From positions 1-15,587 of the forward strand of contig CAMLFP010000096.1 in assembly GCA_946479335.1 (NCBI GenBank): a DNA stretch of 15,587 nt. The letters run 5' to 3'. Made by a program: the position numbers and the translations under genes. The notes under the pieces are model-generated. The model was not told the origin of the DNA and made no database searches. It saw only the letters and a program-made list of their open reading frames with translations. The DNA comes from an uncultured Archangium sp. GTDB lineage: Bacteria > Myxococcota > Myxococcia > Myxococcales > Myxococcaceae. Of the stretch, positions 1 to 6,906 are shown piece by piece. Every line of letters starts with the position of its first letter. Position 1 is the stretch's first letter.

Positions 1-2483
1 GCGACGGCCTGGGCGATCTGCCCGAGCTGCTCCGCGGAGTAGTGGTCGGTCAGCTGCGCGTACGCGCACTGCGGCCGCGGCTCGGCGCCGAGGCGCTGCT
101 TCTCGCGCTCCGCGTCCATCCCCAGCTCGACGAAGCGCACGCCCAGCGCCTTCGCGCGCTTCACGATGCGCCACAGCAGCTGCCGGTACACGCTGACCTC
201 GCGCTGCTCGCCGTCGAGGCCGGCCACCACCGCCACCATGCGGTCGCCCTCGATGAAGCTGATGCCCATCGCCACCGCGCGGCCGTCGGCCGGCCCGCCC
301 GCCTCGGGCGAGAGGTACAGCGCGAGAATCTCCCAGCCCGGCGAGGCCCACAGGCGCTGCACGACGTCGCGCGGGAGGTCGAAGGTGTTGAGGCGGCGCT
401 TGCGGTCCTTCACCTTCTTGTAGAGCGAATAGAAGTGCGCGAACTCCGCCTCAGACGGCGGCGCGCCCTCGCCCTTGCGGAACACCTTCTGGGTGAAGAG
501 CGGCTCCACGTCTTTCACGTCGGCGCGCACGCGGCGGCGGGTGCGGTTGCCCAGCGTGGCGAAGAACTCGTCTTCGGTGCTCCACGTCGAGAGGTCGAGC
601 ACGTGCCCGGCCAGCATCGGCATCTTCACCAGGCCGTGCTCGAGGAAGGCGGCGTCGAGCTCCTCGTCGCCCTCGGGGAGGTCGCGGAACACGAGGCTGG
701 TGGCGCCCACCGCGCGCTGCGCGTCGCTCGCGGCGTCGATGATGGTCGCCAGCGCCTGCTGCCACGGGCCCTTGCGGTCGAGGAACAGGTGGTTGCCCTC
801 GGTGAGCAGCGAGCCCATGCCGAACGCGCGCGAGGTCAGGAGGTACGGGTCCTTCGCGCGCAGCTTCTCGATGTGGTCTGACACGTCGGCGCGCATCAGC
901 ATGTCGTCTTTCCACAGCGCGTCGGTGAAGAAGGTCGCCGCCACCGGCACGCCCTGGTGGCGCACCACGAAGTAGTGCCAGCCCCAGTTACTCTCCGGCT
1001 CCGCGCGGTCGGTGAAGATGCCCTCCAGCGCCAGCAGCGCCGCGTGGCTGAAGTTGGAGCGATGACCGACCAGCGCGTCCCACTCCTTCGCGTCCAGCTC
1101 GGCGACGCTCTTCTTCGTCTCCAGCGTCAGCTCCACGTGCTCGGTCTTCGTCGCGCGCAGCGGCGCGTTGACGGGCCGGGCCATGTCGAAGAGCCCGGTG
1201 AGCTTGCGCACGCGCGCGCGCTCGCGCGACGTCTCATCGACGTTGAACTCGCGCAGCACGTCTTCGGCGGTGAGCCCCACGTCTTCGAGCGCCTTCGGGT
1301 AGTGGTGCGCCATCGCCTGCGCGAGCGCGGTGAGCTCCGCCTTCGTGTGGTGGCGGGTGATGGAGAGGCGGATGCCGCTGCGCTTGAGCGGCACCGCGGG
1401 GTACTGCGCGACCGTGAGGAAGTAGCCTTCTTTCGCGACGCGCGCGGCCAGCTGGTAGCTGAAGCGGAGCGGCCCGCCCTTGATGAAGAAGATGGGCGTC
1501 TCGTTGTTCTCGTAGAGCGGCAGGCCGGCGTTCACCAGCGCGTCGTTGAAGTGGACGATCTTCTCCTTGAGCTCCTGCTGCAGCGTGGTGATTTCAGGCG
1601 AGAGGTGGATGGCCGCGCTGGCCAGCGCCGCGCCCAGCATCGGGGGCTGCAGCGGGCCGGAGAACGTCTGCGGGCCGCCGCACAGGCGCACGCGGTCGCG
1701 CATCTCCGGGTCTTGAAAGGTGATGCAGCCGCCGCCCGAGGCGAAGGCCTTGTTGAGCGAGGTGGCCACCACCAGCCGCTCGTGCCAGCCCATGCGGCTC
1801 AGGTGCATGCCGCGGCCGTGCTCGCCGGCGATGCTCATGCCGTGCGCGTCGTCGACGTACAGCCAGAGGTTGGGGTGCCGGTCCATCAGCTTGCGGAACT
1901 CGGCGACGTCGGGGAGGTCGCCGAACATGCTGAAGATGCCGTCAATCATGTACCAGACGTTGCGGTGCTTCGCGGTCAGCTCGGTGATGCGCTGCTCGAG
2001 CGTGTCCCAGTCGCCGTGGCGCACCAGCTCCACGTGCGTGCCCTGCGAGCGCGCCTGCGTCGCGGCGATCTGAATCGAGTGGTGCACCATGCGGTCGAGG
2101 AGAATCGCGTCCTTCTCGTGGCAGATGACGGGGATGCACGAGATGTGACCCAGCGTGGTGGTGCTCACCGAGAGCGTGTGGCCACCGAAGAGCGTCGAGA
2201 GCTTCTCCTCGAGTTCGCCGTAGGGCGGCGCCGACATGTACGCGCGCGACGACGAGAACTGCGTGCCCCAGCGCTCCACCGCCCGGTGCACGCCCTCGCG
2301 GATGCGCGGGTCCATCTCCAGGCCCAGGTACGAGCACGACCCGAAGGTCAGCACCTTGCGCCCGTTGAGCTGCACGTGACGCCCGTCGAGCGGCGTGTCG
2401 TCGGGCAACTGATGCAGCATGCCGTTGCTCCGGCCCAGCTTCATCACGTCATAAATCGTCTTCTGCATCTCCGATGCTTCCAT
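1..2483 (-). CDS. Alpha-oxoamine synthase (SPT/BioF-type PLP enzyme) fused to a GNAT/FemAB-like acyltransferase; 3' end off window
   Basis: The reading frame is open from ATG at 2483 to the left edge (827 codons seen, no stop), with GGAGG just upstream of the start. Residues ~40-400 are a fold-type I PLP enzyme of the alpha-oxoamine synthase group, which condenses an amino acid with an acyl-CoA or acyl-ACP and releases CO2. Visible motifs are an entry motif with SYLGL (51-55), SSRAYMSAP (78-86), the cofactor-stacking His in VHHS (H134), the PLP-nitrogen Asp in DDAHG (211-215) with a following GEHGRG, and the Schiff-base Lys in TSLNKAFASGG (K245). Residues ~450 onward form a second domain resembling FemAB-like/Acetyltransf_6 GNAT proteins, with an SVAEL-DAKEWDAL opening and a late Arg-rich NRTRRRVR segment. 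Family members alone are ~400 residues, so this is a true fusion. Serine palmitoyltransferase-like chemistry with N-acylation is attractive, but BioF-, Kbl- or CqsA-type substrates cannot be excluded. It follows the DUF2378 gene at 2592-3161 on the same strand, 108 bp apart. Confidence 0.85.
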   Translation of the reverse strand, partial: MEASEMQKTIYDVMKLGRSNGMLHQLPDDTPLDGRHVQLNGRKVLTFGSCSYLGLEMDPRIREGVHRAVERWGTQFSSSRAYMSAPPYGELEEKLSTLFGGHTLSVSTTTLGHISCIPVICHEKDAILLDRMVHHSIQIAATQARSQGTHVELVRHGDWDTLEQRITELTAKHRNVWYMIDGIFSMFGDLPDVAEFRKLMDRHPNLWLYVDDAHGMSIAGEHGRGMHLSRMGWHERLVVATSLNKAFASGGGCITFQDPEMRDRVRLCGGPQTFSGPLQPPMLGAALASAAIHLSPEITTLQQELKEKIVHFNDALVNAGLPLYENNETPIFFIKGGPLRFSYQLAARVAKEGYFLTVAQYPAVPLKRSGIRLSITRHHTKAELTALAQAMAHHYPKALEDVGLTAEDVLREFNVDETSRERARVRKLTGLFDMARPVNAPLRATKTEHVELTLETKKSVAELDAKEWDALVGHRSNFSHAALLALEGIFTDRAEPESNWGWHYFVVRHQGVPVAATFFTDALWKDDMLMRADVSDHIEKLRAKDPYLLTSRAFGMGSLLTEGNHLFLDRKGPWQQALATIIDAASDAQRAVGATSLVFRDLPEGDEELDAAFLEHGLVKMPMLAGHVLDLSTWSTEDEFFATLGNRTRRRVRADVKDVEPLFTQKVFRKGEGAPPSEAEFAHFYSLYKKVKDRKRRLNTFDLPRDVVQRLWASPGWEILALYLSPEAGGPADGRAVAMGISFIEGDRMVAVVAGLDGEQREVSVYRQLLWRIVKRAKALGVRFVELGMDAEREKQRLGAEPRPQCAYAQLTDHYSAEQLGQIAQAV

Positions 2484-2591
2484 GGCTCCTCCGTCGACTC
2501 CGTGAAAATGACAACACGACCCCCAACGCGGCCCTCGTGCGGCAGCCGCGTTCCCCTCGTGGGGACGCCACTCAGTTGTTTTGGAAGTGCT

Positions 2592-3161
2592 TCAGCTCCA
2601 GGTGATGTTCAGCACTGCGCCGGGCGGCGGTGAGGCGGCGACCTCGACCTTCGGGTCTTTCGCGCCGATGGCTGCCACCGCCGATTCGAAGACGCCCTGG
2701 TAGTACCAGGGCAGCCCGAAGACGTTGCTCAAGGCGACGCGCGCACCCGACTCGCTGAGTTCCAGCAGCGAGGCGTCCTGGTAGTTGTTGTTGCTCTTGA
2801 AGATGCGGTCGACGCGCTGGAGCGCCCGCTTGGGCCCGATGAGCTTGAGGCCGGCCGCCATCGCCTTCCCGATGATGCCCTCCTCCAGCCCGGAGATGGC
2901 GTAGCGGCCGACCAGCCGCGTGCCCTCCGCGAGCGGGAGCTCCGGGTGGAGGCCGCGCGCGGTGATCTCGATCCACCGGTGGAACTCGGCGGCCGGGTAG
3001 CCAGGGCGCAACGGCTTGTCGAGGTCGAGCCCCGCGGCGCGGAGCTGCGCGCGGATGTCGGGCGTGAGGTGCGACGAGAGCCCCTTGAGGAAGAGGCCCT
3101 CCACGCTCTGCGAGAACTCGATCGCTTCTTTCTTCTCTGACGGCTTTTGATTTGGGGACAT
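2592..3161 (-). CDS. DUF2378 / TIGR02265 family protein (copy 1)
   Basis: A 189-residue protein with no signal peptide or membrane span. It matches the pattern of the myxobacterial paralogous family TIGR02265 (DUF2378), whose function is unknown. The marks are an opening VEGLFLKGL (23-31), an LTPDIRAQLRAAGLDLD segment, an aromatic/Pro-rich middle (the LHPEL region), a GLEEGIIGKAM segment and the GLKLIGPKRAL block followed by a FKSNNNY turn. It is clearly paralogous to the protein at 15028-15585, sharing SLF/GLF-xKGL, TPE/TPD, IGKA and LKLxGxKR. It sits 32 bp after the lipoprotein gene and 108 bp before the oxoamine synthase fusion, all minus strand, so an operon is plausible. No good Shine-Dalgarno precedes the ATG. 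Instead two 11-base near-identical repeats lie across and just before the start. The start was chosen because it is the first Met and gives the family's usual N-terminus. Confidence 0.8.
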   Translation of the reverse strand: MSPNQKPSEKKEAIEFSQSVEGLFLKGLSSHLTPDIRAQLRAAGLDLDKPLRPGYPAAEFHRWIEITARGLHPELPLAEGTRLVGRYAISGLEEGIIGKAMAAGLKLIGPKRALQRVDRIFKSNNNYQDASLLELSESGARVALSNVFGLPWYYQGVFESAVAAIGAKDPKVEVAASPPPGAVLNITWS

Positions 3162-3180
3162 GGAGCTACGACTTGGGGAC
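3149..3180 (-). repeat. Pair of 11-base direct repeats over the DUF2378 start
   Basis: On the minus strand GTCCCCAAGTC (3180-3170) and GTCCCCAAATC (3159-3149) match at 10 of 11 bases, with a 21-base period (two helical turns). The second copy begins at the G of the ATG at 3161. It could be a regulator or translational-control site, or a small tandem duplication. No regulator is known for it. Confidence 0.4.
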
Positions 3181-3193
3181 TACGAGACTGCCT

Positions 3194-4435
3194 TCAATGC
3201 GCCAGGACCTTGGCGACGATGAAGGGCGGGTGGAGCAGGTCCTGGGAGATGAGCGGGTTCAGCGCGGCGAGGCGGTATTCCTGATCTGACGTGACGATGA
3301 GCGGTGTACTGCCCTGGGCCGGCGGGAGGAACTGCGCCGCGGTGGGGAAGTCGAAGAGCGCCTGGTCGTCGATCACCACGTCGCGCGCGCCGGTGTGGAT
3401 GTCGACCCGCAACAGCCGGTGGTTGAACGCGTCGGTGACGAACAGATGGTCATCATTCGACCAGCGATTGAACGCGAAGCCCTTCAGTGACTCCACGGTG
3501 ACGTTGGCCGGGCGGGGCGACACGGGCTGAATATCGCTCGCGCGCTGTTCCGGTGTGCGTGAAACGTCGGTCAGTGTCGAAACGGGAACGCGTTGCACGC
3601 CGCCACGGCAGCTGCTGCCGAAGTAGAGGTTGCCCGCGCGCACCGCCAGCGAGCCCACGCCCGGCGCGAAGTCGCCCGCGGTGGAGAACGGCACGCCGCT
3701 GATGGTCGTCGGCGAGAAGCCACACGGCCCGATGGTGGCCAGCGGCACCGCGAGGTTGTCGGGCATGATGCCCGGCGAGATGTCGCCGTTGGGCGCGACG
3801 ACCCACAGCGCGCCGATGACCGACTCCGACAGCACGTAGCCGCCGTTGGGCAGCGGCTCGATGTCTTCGGCGTAGACCAGCGGCAGGCCGGCGAAGCTGA
3901 TGGTGCGCGTCAGCGTCGCGGTGAAGCCGTCATCGTCGTGCCCGTTGCCGCGGCCGCGGCGGTGGCCGTTGCCGCAGCCCTGGTGGCCGGTCTTGTGGAA
4001 CTCGTACTCGTAGATGCGCGCGATGGAGGGGACGTTCGGGTTGGGGAAGCCGCCCGCGTCGAGAATGGCGACCTTGTTCGCCGACGGCACGCGCACCGCG
4101 AAGGGCAGCAGCCAGCCACCCGGAGGCGGCGGCAGCGTGCCGAGCTCCTCGCCGCTGAGGCGGTCGAGCACCATCACCTGCCCGTCGAGCGCCTGCGCGA
4201 TGAACACGAAGTCTTCGTCACCCGCCGCGCCGTGCGGCAGGTGCAGCGAGGGGTAGTAGTTATAGGCGATGGCGCGCGGCCCGATGCCGATGTGTGGCGC
4301 GTTGCCGCCGTTGAGCGCGTCAGCTTGTGAGGAGGTGGTTTCTTGAGCCGCTGCTTCCGGCTCTGCGCAACTGGCGAAGAAACCCGACGTGAATACCGCG
4401 ACGAAAACTGCAACCCCGATTCGACGATTCTTCAT
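3194..4435 (-). CDS. Predicted secreted lipoprotein, beta-propeller-like, function unknown
   Basis: 413 residues. The N-terminus MKNRR plus a hydrophobic stretch ends in the lipobox-like FFASC with Cys23 as the probable lipidation site, followed by an Ala/Glu/Ser-rich linker, so it is expected at the outer membrane or periplasm. The body has repeated short blade-like strands (for example HLFVTDAFNHRLLRVDI, LYFGSSC and NGGYVLSES), typical of NHL/SMP-30-type beta-propellers that report on bound ligands. No catalytic residues can be assigned. Residues ~149-170 are a Gly/His/Arg/Asp-rich low-complexity insert with four cationic/acidic clusters. GGGAG lies about 10 bases before the ATG, which supports this start. 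It is the first gene of the left minus-strand block and may be co-transcribed with DUF2378 (32 bp gap). A role in the downstream lipid-type enzyme's pathway is only suggested by position. Confidence 0.75.
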   Translation of the reverse strand: MKNRRIGVAVFVAVFTSGFFASCAEPEAAAQETTSSQADALNGGNAPHIGIGPRAIAYNYYPSLHLPHGAAGDEDFVFIAQALDGQVMVLDRLSGEELGTLPPPPGGWLLPFAVRVPSANKVAILDAGGFPNPNVPSIARIYEYEFHKTGHQGCGNGHRRGRGNGHDDDGFTATLTRTISFAGLPLVYAEDIEPLPNGGYVLSESVIGALWVVAPNGDISPGIMPDNLAVPLATIGPCGFSPTTISGVPFSTAGDFAPGVGSLAVRAGNLYFGSSCRGGVQRVPVSTLTDVSRTPEQRASDIQPVSPRPANVTVESLKGFAFNRWSNDDHLFVTDAFNHRLLRVDIHTGARDVVIDDQALFDFPTAAQFLPPAQGSTPLIVTSDQEYRLAALNPLISQDLLHPPFIVAKVLAH

Positions 4436-4510
4436 TGGTCCACTCCCGAACTGAAATGAGGCGAAGCGGACGGTACGAAACGGGTTTTGGATGAGTCCAC
4501 CCGACGAAAA

Positions 4511-4526
4511 CCGCGCATGTGCGCGG
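4511..4526. repeat. Short inverted repeat in the divergent gap
   Basis: CCGCGCATGTGCGCGG has 7-base arms (CCGCGCA/TGCGCGG) around a 2-base centre. It lies between the lipoprotein start (4435) and the decayed SRPBCC gene (4582). It may be an old operator or a chance GC-rich dyad. The rest of 4436-4581 shows nothing I can name except the GGGGGAG Shine-Dalgarno-like stretch before 4582. Confidence 0.3.
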
Positions 4527-4581
4527 CGCTCGGAAGCACGGCGGGAAGCGTTACCAGTGGTACACGCTCGGGGGAGAGACG

Positions 4582-4771
4582 ATGCTGCTTGAAGCGACCA
4601 CGTTCATCTGCCAGCCCCCCGAGAAGGTGTTTGCTTACGAACGTGCGCTTCACCGTCACCGTGACGCCCGACAACGTCTTCAAGCGCGCGCTGGCGTCGC
4701 TGATGAAGCCCGTGGTGCACCGCGCGATGCACGACTCGCTCGCGGCGCTGAAGCGGCTGCTCGAGAGTTGA
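4582..4771 (+). pseudogene. Collapsed SRPBCC (START/polyketide-cyclase-like) gene
   Basis: A GGGGGAG Shine-Dalgarno-like stretch precedes ATG 4582. The first ~19 codons read MLLEATTFICQPPEKVFAY, the classic beta1-alpha1 opening of SRPBCC lipid-pocket proteins (Pro-Pro-Glu-x-Val-Phe). From about 4640 that frame turns into Arg/Ala-rich nonsense. The +1-shifted frame then reads RFTVTVTP, a typical penultimate strand, then a helix ending in LAALKRLLES and a TGA at 4769-4771, the usual SRPBCC C-terminal helix ending in L-x-x-L-K-R-L-L-E. Only 190 bp remain, against about 430-450 bp expected, so roughly 240-260 bp of the middle was lost out of frame. The stop is back to back with the convergent stop of the next gene (TGATCA). 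Each piece alone would be unconvincing; their order, strand and position make the case. Confidence 0.6.
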
Positions 4772-5386
4772 TCACCACTGCGCGTCGAGCGTCAGCAGCC
4801 CGGGCGCGGTGCACTCCAGCTTCGTGAGGCGGATGTTCTTCGCGCGCGATGACTCCAGCCAGGCGAACATCGCGCCGCTCAGCTCGTACGCGGCGGCGGC
4901 GTTCATCAGCGGCCACCCGCGGATCTCCGCGCGCAGCGAGTCGCCCCGGCGCTCGACAATCACCAGGTCGGTCTTGTCGTAGTAGCTGCGCCAGAAGCGC
5001 GCCGAGAGGCCGAGCACCATCGACGGCGTGGTGAACGCCAGCACGAAGCGGAAGAACGCGTTGATTTCGCGCCGCGCGGTCAGCACGCCCAGCTCCACGC
5101 CGCGCGACGGGTCGCCGCCAAGCTGGTCGGTCACGCAGTGCTCGAGCAGGTGGTAGTAGTACTCGAGCGGGAACCACGAGGCCGCGGTGACGGTGCGGAG
5201 GTCGACGCCCACGCGCTGCTTCCACGCATCGACGAAGGGCGCGCCGAAGCGCTCGGTGGCCACTTCACACAGCGCCAGCAGCGAGAAGCCCTTGAGGTTC
5301 ACGCCCGACTTCACGTTGAGGTCGACGGGCGCGAGCGTCACGCCCGGCGCCACGGTCAGCTTCGCGATGCGGTCATCACTCGCCAT
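4772..5386 (-). CDS. Uncharacterised cytosolic protein, myxobacterial DUF2378/TIGR02265-like layout
   Basis: 204 residues with no signal peptide or membrane span. I cannot assign a family with certainty. The layout resembles ligand-sensing alpha/beta folds seen in many myxobacterial hypotheticals: a leading VNLKGFSLLAL segment (29-39), an aromatic-rich WFPLEYYYHLLEH (71-83), a helical block, and FWRSYYDKTD (131-140) leading into a strand pair. The 'FW-x-x-YYD' motif followed by an antiparallel strand pair recalls the C-terminal half of heme-NO-binding-like/DUF2378-type proteins, but the identity is too weak to claim membership. AGAGGG precedes the ATG by about 8 bases. It is the last gene of a probable marR-GGDEF-this gene operon, 43 bp after the GGDEF stop, with a strong hairpin in that gap. 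It could be a sensor or partner for the cyclase. Confidence 0.6.
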   Translation of the reverse strand: MASDDRIAKLTVAPGVTLAPVDLNVKSGVNLKGFSLLALCEVATERFGAPFVDAWKQRVGVDLRTVTAASWFPLEYYYHLLEHCVTDQLGGDPSRGVELGVLTARREINAFFRFVLAFTTPSMVLGLSARFWRSYYDKTDLVIVERRGDSLRAEIRGWPLMNAAAAYELSGAMFAWLESSRAKNIRLTKLECTAPGLLTLDAQW

Positions 5387-5401
5387 GCACAGGCCCTCTT
5401 A

Positions 5402-5424
5402 GCGACGCGGCGCGCGCGCGTCGC
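5402..5424. repeat. Strong GC hairpin between the GGDEF gene and the following gene
   Basis: GCGACGCG (5402-5409) pairs perfectly with CGCGTCGC (5417-5424) across a 7-base GC loop. It fills most of the 43-bp gap between the GGDEF stop (5430) and the next minus-strand start (5386). There is no U-run on either side, so it is not a standard intrinsic terminator. It could be a mRNA-stabilising or polarity element. Confidence 0.4.
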
Positions 5425-5429
5425 GAGGG

Positions 5430-6407
5430 TCAACTCCACCCAAGCCGGTTTCGCCCCGCGCGTTTCGCGACATTGAGCGCCTCGTCGGCGCGGCGGAGGA
5501 AGTCGTCGGCGCTCTCTCCCGGCCGGTACAGCGTGCCGCCGAGGGTGGCGGTGACGCGGAGGCCTCCGCCCGGTTGGGGCATCGCCTCGACCGCCGCGCG
5601 CAGCGTCTCGGCGCGGGCCTTCGCGCTGGCCTCGTCGACGTCGGCCAGCACCACCACGAACTCGTCGCCGCCGAAGCGGCAGGGGAGGTCGGTCTTCCGC
5701 ACGCCCTGGCGCAGCAGCCGGCCGACGCCGGCGAGCACCGCGTCGCCCTCGGCGTGGCCGAGCGTGTCGTTGACGGGCTTGAACTCGTCGAGGTCCATCA
5801 CCAGCAGCGCCAGCGTGCCGGGCACGCCCAGCGCGCGCTCGATGAAGCCGGGCAGCTCGAGGTCGAAGGCGCGGCGGTTGGAGAGCCCGGTGAGCTGATC
5901 CGTCCGCGAGAGCTCCTCCTCTTCGCTCAGCTTGCGGCGCGTGAACTCCAGCTTGCGCACCATGTCTTGCAGCTCGGCGTTGCGCCGGCGGAGGTCGGAG
6001 ATGAGGTTCCGTTCAGCGTCGACGAGGAAGGCGCACGCGCGGCGCAGCAGCGTGAAGACCAGCCGCGGGTGCGTGGCCAGCAACGTCTGCACGCTGGCCT
6101 GGTCGACGCACAGCAGCTTCGCGGGCGAGGTGGCGATGATGGTGGTGCTGCGCAGGTGGCCCGGGTTGATGAACGAGAGCTCGCCGAAGTACGTGCCCGG
6201 CGCGTAGCTGCGCACCATCGCGCCGGAGTCGAGGCGCGCGCCCACGAAGCCCTCCAGCACGAAGAACATCGAATCGCCCGGCTCGCCCTCGCGCACGATG
6301 TAGTCGTCGACCGCGAAGGTCTGCTCATGCCCGGCGGCGAAGATGTCGCGCACCTCGTCGTCGGTGAAGAGGTGCAGCGGCGAGTCGGGTGGGAAGACGT
6401 GGCGCAC
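5430..6407 (-). CDS. Diguanylate cyclase with N-terminal cyclic-nucleotide-binding domain
   Basis: 325 residues, probably cytosolic, expected to make c-di-GMP from two GTP. Residues ~12-125 are a cNMP-binding (CRP/PKA-R-like) domain with REGEPGDSMFFVLEG (39-53) and a phosphate-binding-cassette-like FGELSF...LRS (74-87) that keeps the Arg contact (R86). Residues ~130-165 are a probable coiled-coil linker. Residues ~166-325 are GGDEF, with DQLTGLSNRRAF (170-181), DLDEFKPVND (205-214) and an intact active site FGGDEF (245-250). RKTD (237-240) sits at the RxxD inhibitory-site position seen in PleD, so product inhibition is expected. The start is GTG at 6407: an in-frame stop lies four codons upstream, and AAGGAAG is the likely ribosome site. 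It lies 18 bp after the marR-type gene, likely in the same operon. The input ligand (cAMP, cGMP or other) is unknown. Confidence 0.9.
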   Translation of the reverse strand: MRHVFPPDSPLHLFTDDEVRDIFAAGHEQTFAVDDYIVREGEPGDSMFFVLEGFVGARLDSGAMVRSYAPGTYFGELSFINPGHLRSTTIIATSPAKLLCVDQASVQTLLATHPRLVFTLLRRACAFLVDAERNLISDLRRRNAELQDMVRKLEFTRRKLSEEEELSRTDQLTGLSNRRAFDLELPGFIERALGVPGTLALLVMDLDEFKPVNDTLGHAEGDAVLAGVGRLLRQGVRKTDLPCRFGGDEFVVVLADVDEASAKARAETLRAAVEAMPQPGGGLRVTATLGGTLYRPGESADDFLRRADEALNVAKRAGRNRLGWS

Positions 6408-6425
6408 CAGGCCCGTTTACTTCCT

Positions 6426-6896
6426 TCAACGCGACGGAGGTACGCGAACGCGCCGCTGCCGAACGGCCTTGAGGCCGCCGAGCGCTTCGAGCGCCTCGCT
6501 CAACCGTGCGTGCAGCTTCGTCATCGCCTTCGCGCCCAGCGCCTTCTCGAGCTGCTTCACCACCTTCGCGCGCGCGTCGCGCGACGCCTTCACGCACGCC
6601 TTCCCCCGGTCGGTGAGCTGCACCCGGCGCTCGCGCGCGTCGGCCCCCGCGGGCGCATCGGTGACCAGGTCGAGCGCGCGCAGCTCGGCGACCCACTTCG
6701 CGACCGCCTGTTGGGTGACGCCGAGCTCCGAGGCCATCACCGACGCGCTCCGGGGCCCCTCGAGGAGCCGCTGCACCACATAGCCATGCACGCCCTTCAC
6801 GCCGCCGAAGCCCGAAGCGTCCATCTTCGCGAAGACGGCGCGCTCGAAATGTTGCCCCAGGAACTGCCCGAGATGACCCACGTCGAGATGCTTCAT
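6426..6896 (-). CDS. MarR-family transcriptional regulator
   Basis: 156 residues from ATG 6896. A longer TTG-started version (6914) exists, but AAGG lies 7 bases before the ATG and the start suits the family's short N-terminus. The winged helix-turn-helix is clear: a helix ending in YVVQRLLEGPRSASVMASEL, the recognition region GVTQQAVAKWVAELRALDLV, then the wing with DARERRVQLTDRGKA. The long C-terminal helix with paired Ala/Leu and Arg/Lys is the dimerisation segment. MarR proteins bind palindromic sites and are released by small ligands. Here an obvious three-core CACAAC operator lies directly upstream in the gap with the divergent SnoaL-like gene, which argues for autoregulation and control of that neighbour. 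The gene heads the operon with the cNMP-GGDEF gene. Confidence 0.9.
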   Translation of the reverse strand: MKHLDVGHLGQFLGQHFERAVFAKMDASGFGGVKGVHGYVVQRLLEGPRSASVMASELGVTQQAVAKWVAELRALDLVTDAPAGADARERRVQLTDRGKACVKASRDARAKVVKQLEKALGAKAMTKLHARLSEALEALGGLKAVRQRRVRVPPSR

Positions 6897-6906
6897 GGGC
6901 GCCTTA

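Noticed and set aside
1..2483. Biotin synthesis (bioF) as the name of the PLP enzyme
   Set aside because: The fusion to an acyltransferase and the lack of other bio genes argue against it, though the family alone cannot exclude it.
2549..2567. Hairpin CCCC-TCGT-GGGG with flanking pairs, between DUF2378 copy 1 and the PLP fusion
   Set aside because: About 7 bp with a bulge. In the minus direction of transcription it has no U-run after it, so I do not call a terminator.
957..2633. 558-codon plus-strand open frame (and a 279-codon one at 42-881)
   Set aside because: Both are antisense to the oxoamine synthase fusion. They read as Arg/Ala/His/Leu-rich strings with no family motif, as expected opposite a GC-rich gene.
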